Below, piece after piece: positions 32,240-34,062 of a DNA stretch of 34,062 nt. How positions within the stretch are numbered: the first letter of the stretch is position 1; the number at the start of each line of letters is the position of its first letter. This DNA is from an uncultured Fretibacterium sp. (GTDB taxonomy: Bacteria; Synergistota; Synergistia; Synergistales; Aminobacteriaceae), in assembly GCA_947168585.1 (NCBI GenBank), contig CAMVMK010000022.1, positions 1-34,062 on the forward strand, in the 5' to 3' direction. Both the position numbers and the translations under genes were made by a program. The notes beneath the pieces were generated by a model. That model did not search any database, had not been told where the DNA came from, and saw only the letters and a program-made list of their open reading frames with translations.

Positions 32240-32633
32240 ATGAAAGAAGATTATAGACGACACGATATTTCAGACAGGGCTTGAAAATTACTTGAGCCTT
32301 ATCTTCCTGAAAGACGCGGTGCGCGGGGACGTGTAGCTAAAGATAATAATTATGGGGATTGAAAAAATACGCACCGCATGCGGTAGGAGCAGTTGGCGGT
32401 AACCAAGCAATGGGGCCGCACAAAGGGGGGCAACACGAAGATACACCTTGCAGTAGATTCGTTTGGAATGCCTGTTCGCGTTATTGTTACAGATGGAACT
32501 GTTGCAGACTGTTCAATAGCTGGTGAACTTATTGAAGGAATTGAGGCTGATTATCTTTTGGCAGACATGAGGATATGATACTAACAATGTTATTGAGCAA
32601 GCCGACAGCGCGAAAATGGAAGCGGTAAGAATT
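32240..32633 (+). pseudogene. Broken IS5-family transposase (IS427-like), fragment
   Basis: From ATG 32240 the pieces MKEDYRRHDISDRA-x-KLLEP, YGD-x-KNTH, PHAVGAVGGNQAMG, GRTKGGNTKIHLAVDSFGMPV and GYDTNNVIEQADSA match in order the IS427-type DDE transposase. The gene has two internal deletions (after VAKDNN and after KNTH), at least two frameshifts and two TGA codons. Both TGA codons (x) fall where the family has tryptophan. The catalytic core is incomplete and the C-terminal part is lost at the junction with the second element. Confidence 0.85.
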
Positions 32634-32661
32634 TGTTTTCACAATGATATAATAATTAATT

Positions 32662-33388
32662 ATGAAAAAGATAGAAGACAAAAAACGACAAGCGTATCCG
32701 AGCGATCTCACAGATACTCAGTGGGAAGTTATAAAGCCTCTTTACTCGAATATGAGGGTATATAAGTAGAGTAAAAGAGAATTAACTGATGCTGTAATGT
32801 ATGTTGTAAAAACTTCTTGTCAATGGAGGCGGCTTCCGCATGATTTTTCTTCTTTTCAGACCGTTTATAGTTTCTATAGGAGAGCGAAAAATAAAAATTT
32901 ATAGGACAAAATGCTCGAACTATTAGTTGAAAAAACTCGGCAACAAGCTGAAAAAGATACTGATCCAAGTTATGCAATAATTGACAGTCAAAGCGTAAAA
33001 ACCGTATATAAAGGCGGGGAAAGAGGCTTCGACGGAAATAAAAAAAAATAAAGTGGCGTAAGAGTTATATAGTTGTGGATACTATGGGAAATCTCCTTTC
33101 AGTATTTATTCATGCGGCAAATACTCATGATACGAAGTCAGGAATAGTTCCAGCGCATTCAGCGTGCTTAAAATGTCCTGTAATTCAAAGATTTTGTGCA
33201 GATGCCGGATACAAGAGAAAATCAAGCCTCATGAGTGGGAAAAATTAAAATGGCACTGGGTAGTAGGACGAACTTTTAGCTGGTTCAATGGCTACAGACG
33301 ATTAAGCAAAGATTATGAAATAACTGAAGTTTCATCTGCTTCAATGGTGAAGTTATCTCAAATTCGTACATTATTATTACGGTTGTGA
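32662..33388 (+). pseudogene. Broken IS5-family transposase (IS1031-like)
   Basis: From ATG 32662 the frame reads KKIEDKKRQAYPSDLTDTQW, then ELTDAVMYVVKTSCQWRRLPHDF, IIDSQSVKT, GFDGNK, IVVDTMGNLLSVFIHAANTHDTKSGI, CADAGYKRK and finally WHWVVGRTFSWFNGYRRLSKDYE. These are the standard blocks of an IS5-family DDE transposase, including the first two catalytic aspartates (DSQS and VVDTMG region). Two in-frame TAG codons (at about 32767 and 32902) sit at probable tryptophan positions, and at least two frameshifts separate the blocks (near 33045 and 33230). Confidence 0.85.
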
Positions 33389-33453
33389 AAACAGCCTCTA
33401 AGAATTAAAGTACGTTTGAATTCAATAAGTCGCAAAACCTTTTACCTAGTTTC

Positions 33454-33482
33454 AAATCCATGAAAGTGGGGATTTTTTTTAT
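33454..33482 (+). terminator. Terminator-like hairpin downstream of the insertion element
   Basis: AAATCC (33454-33459) pairs with GGATTT (33470-33475) across a 10-base loop, continuing into a T-run to about 33480. No intact plus-strand gene precedes it, so it may have belonged to the gene disrupted by the element, or insulate pepF. Confidence 0.55.
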
Positions 33483-33535
33483 TTTTATGAAAAAGATGCT
33501 GTAAAATTAAAACTTGAAAGAGGAATATAATAATT

Positions 33536-33735
33536 TTGCTGAGCGATTGCGTTATTCTCTATATGAGCAAAAAAGTTCTTGAAAAAATCGTTGTCATGGA
33601 CGGGCACGTTTTAGAACACGAGGCAAAACTATCCTGAATTTAGGGAATAGCGGGCAGAAAATTGTATAATCGAGAGTAATAGAGCTAAGCGCTGATGATA
33701 TTCCCAAGTCTGCATTTTTGCCGATTGTCGATTAA
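33536..33735 (+). pseudogene. Decayed small open reading frame of unknown family
   Basis: A TTG at 33536 with GAAAGAGGA upstream opens a 33-residue frame containing MSKKVLEKIVVMDGHVLEHEAKLS, ending in TGA at 33635. A second frame continues past it with ILNLGNSGQKIV, one in-frame TAA, then SRVIELSADDIPKSAFLPIVD to TAA at 33733-33735. The amino acid composition is coding-like in both parts. It looks like one short gene broken by a frameshift and a nonsense codon, but I cannot name it. The rest of 33402-33788 holds only the terminator-like hairpin and a TATAAT at 33665-33670 that may serve pepF. Confidence 0.35.
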
Positions 33736-33788
33736 AGAAATAAAGCTGCTTTCTAAATAAAATAACTCGAAAGGAGAAAATTTTTAAC

Positions 33789-34062
33789 GTGAATAAATTA
33801 AATGAAGTTCCTGAACGTTCTGAAATTCCGGACGAATCTAAATGGGATCTTGAAGCTGTTTATGAAAATTTTGAGGCTTGGCATAAAGCCTTTAATGAAA
33901 CTCAAAACAAAATCGAAAATTTAAGAAATTATACGGGTAAATTAGACGAAGGCTCAGCAACTCTCTTGGCCTTTATTAAAGATGACGAAGCCGTATCTCT
34001 TGAACTTAATAAACTCTATGTTTACGCTAACATGAAAAGCCACGAAGATTTACGAGAGTCTA
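33789..34062 (+). CDS. pepF: Oligoendopeptidase F, N-terminal part (cut by window end)
   Basis: GTG 33789 follows AAAGGAG and opens a frame that runs without a stop to the last base. The 91 residues seen (EVPERSEIPDESKWDLEAVYENFEAWHKAF, then ENLRNYTGKLDEG, LELNKLYVYANMKSHED) match the N-terminal helical domain of M3-family oligoendopeptidase F, a cytoplasmic zinc peptidase of about 600 residues. The HExxH zinc site lies beyond the window. It appears to be the first gene of a new plus-strand unit. Confidence 0.88.
   Translation, partial: MNKLNEVPERSEIPDESKWDLEAVYENFEAWHKAFNETQNKIENLRNYTGKLDEGSATLLAFIKDDEAVSLELNKLYVYANMKSHEDLRES

Larger units (their letters stand above)
32183..33401 (+). mobile_element. 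Chimeric remnant of two IS5-family insertion sequences
   Basis: The ends are exact 11-bp inverted repeats, TTAGAGGCTGT at 32183-32193 and ACAGCCTCTAA at 33391-33401, flanked by TA. Inside are parts of two different IS5-family transposases on the same strand. At 32634-32644 the sequence TGTTTTCACAA repeats, inverted, the inner part of the right end (33381-33392 region), so it is the broken left end of the second element. Neither transposase is functional. Confidence 0.85.

Noticed and set aside
32240-33388. TGA read as tryptophan (altered genetic code)
   Set aside because: TGA ends intact genes here (the endonuclease, cobJ, tadA, hydC) and the working genes use TGG for Trp. TAG also replaces Trp in the second transposase, and frameshifts are present, so this is pseudogene decay.

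Overview
This AT-rich window reads as a chromosomal segment of a strictly anaerobic, probably fermentative bacterium. It carries a five-gene iron-sulfur cluster with two [FeFe]-hydrogenases, an anaerobic-type cobalamin gene and mreBCD, with mostly short intergenic gaps. The gene set and the recJ-relA-dtd-MBL order would suit Synergistota or an anaerobic Firmicute. I lean to Synergistota, but that is an inference from gene content, not a phylogeny.

Layout. (1) 1-1864: a type II restriction-modification pair. The endonuclease is recognisably NgoMIV-like, with all catalytic and base-reading residues in register, so GCCGGC is the predicted site. (2) 1874-3933: trmFO and cobJ/cbiH, tightly packed. 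(3) 4051-5728: two TerD-family genes, the first fused to a four-helix membrane domain. (4) 5814-6458: a RelE/HigB-like toxin and an antitoxin stub lacking a DNA-binding domain, bracketed by identical 27-bp repeats. (5) 6535-12585: a secreted TPR protein, a ParA ATPase with an AT-hook-like linker, and a single 920-residue exported protein fusing a GH3 (NagZ-like) enzyme to a complete GH13 alpha-glucosidase. (6) 23826 down to 12719, minus strand: one long apparent operon, yhcH-like - tadA - recJ - relA - dtd - three tandem coiled-coil paralogues - MBL hydrolase - mreB - mreC - mreD - AEC transporter. (7) 31904 down to 24178, minus strand: a GltD-like flavoprotein with a NuoF-type FeS head, a first [FeFe]-hydrogenase, then a HydC-HydB-HydA set. 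An extended -10 promoter precedes the cluster and a strong terminator follows it. (8) 32183-33401: a chimera of two dead IS5-family elements, then decayed coding sequence and the start of pepF, cut by the window end.

Two features run through the window. Degenerate heptanucleotide repeats (consensus near GTTAGGA and its complement) sit at seven gene ends. They form stop codons, a terminator-like hairpin and at least two ribosome binding sites. The three coiled-coil paralogues show a visible duplication history: copies two and three begin with codons matching the start of the downstream MBL gene, and their hendecad repeat number varies.

The most unusual candidates are the exported GH3-GH13 fusion, the coiled-coil trio inside a conserved housekeeping operon, the membrane-anchored TerD pair, the repeat family that supplies gene signals, and the paired [FeFe]-hydrogenase cluster. 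No tRNA, rRNA or CRISPR array was seen.
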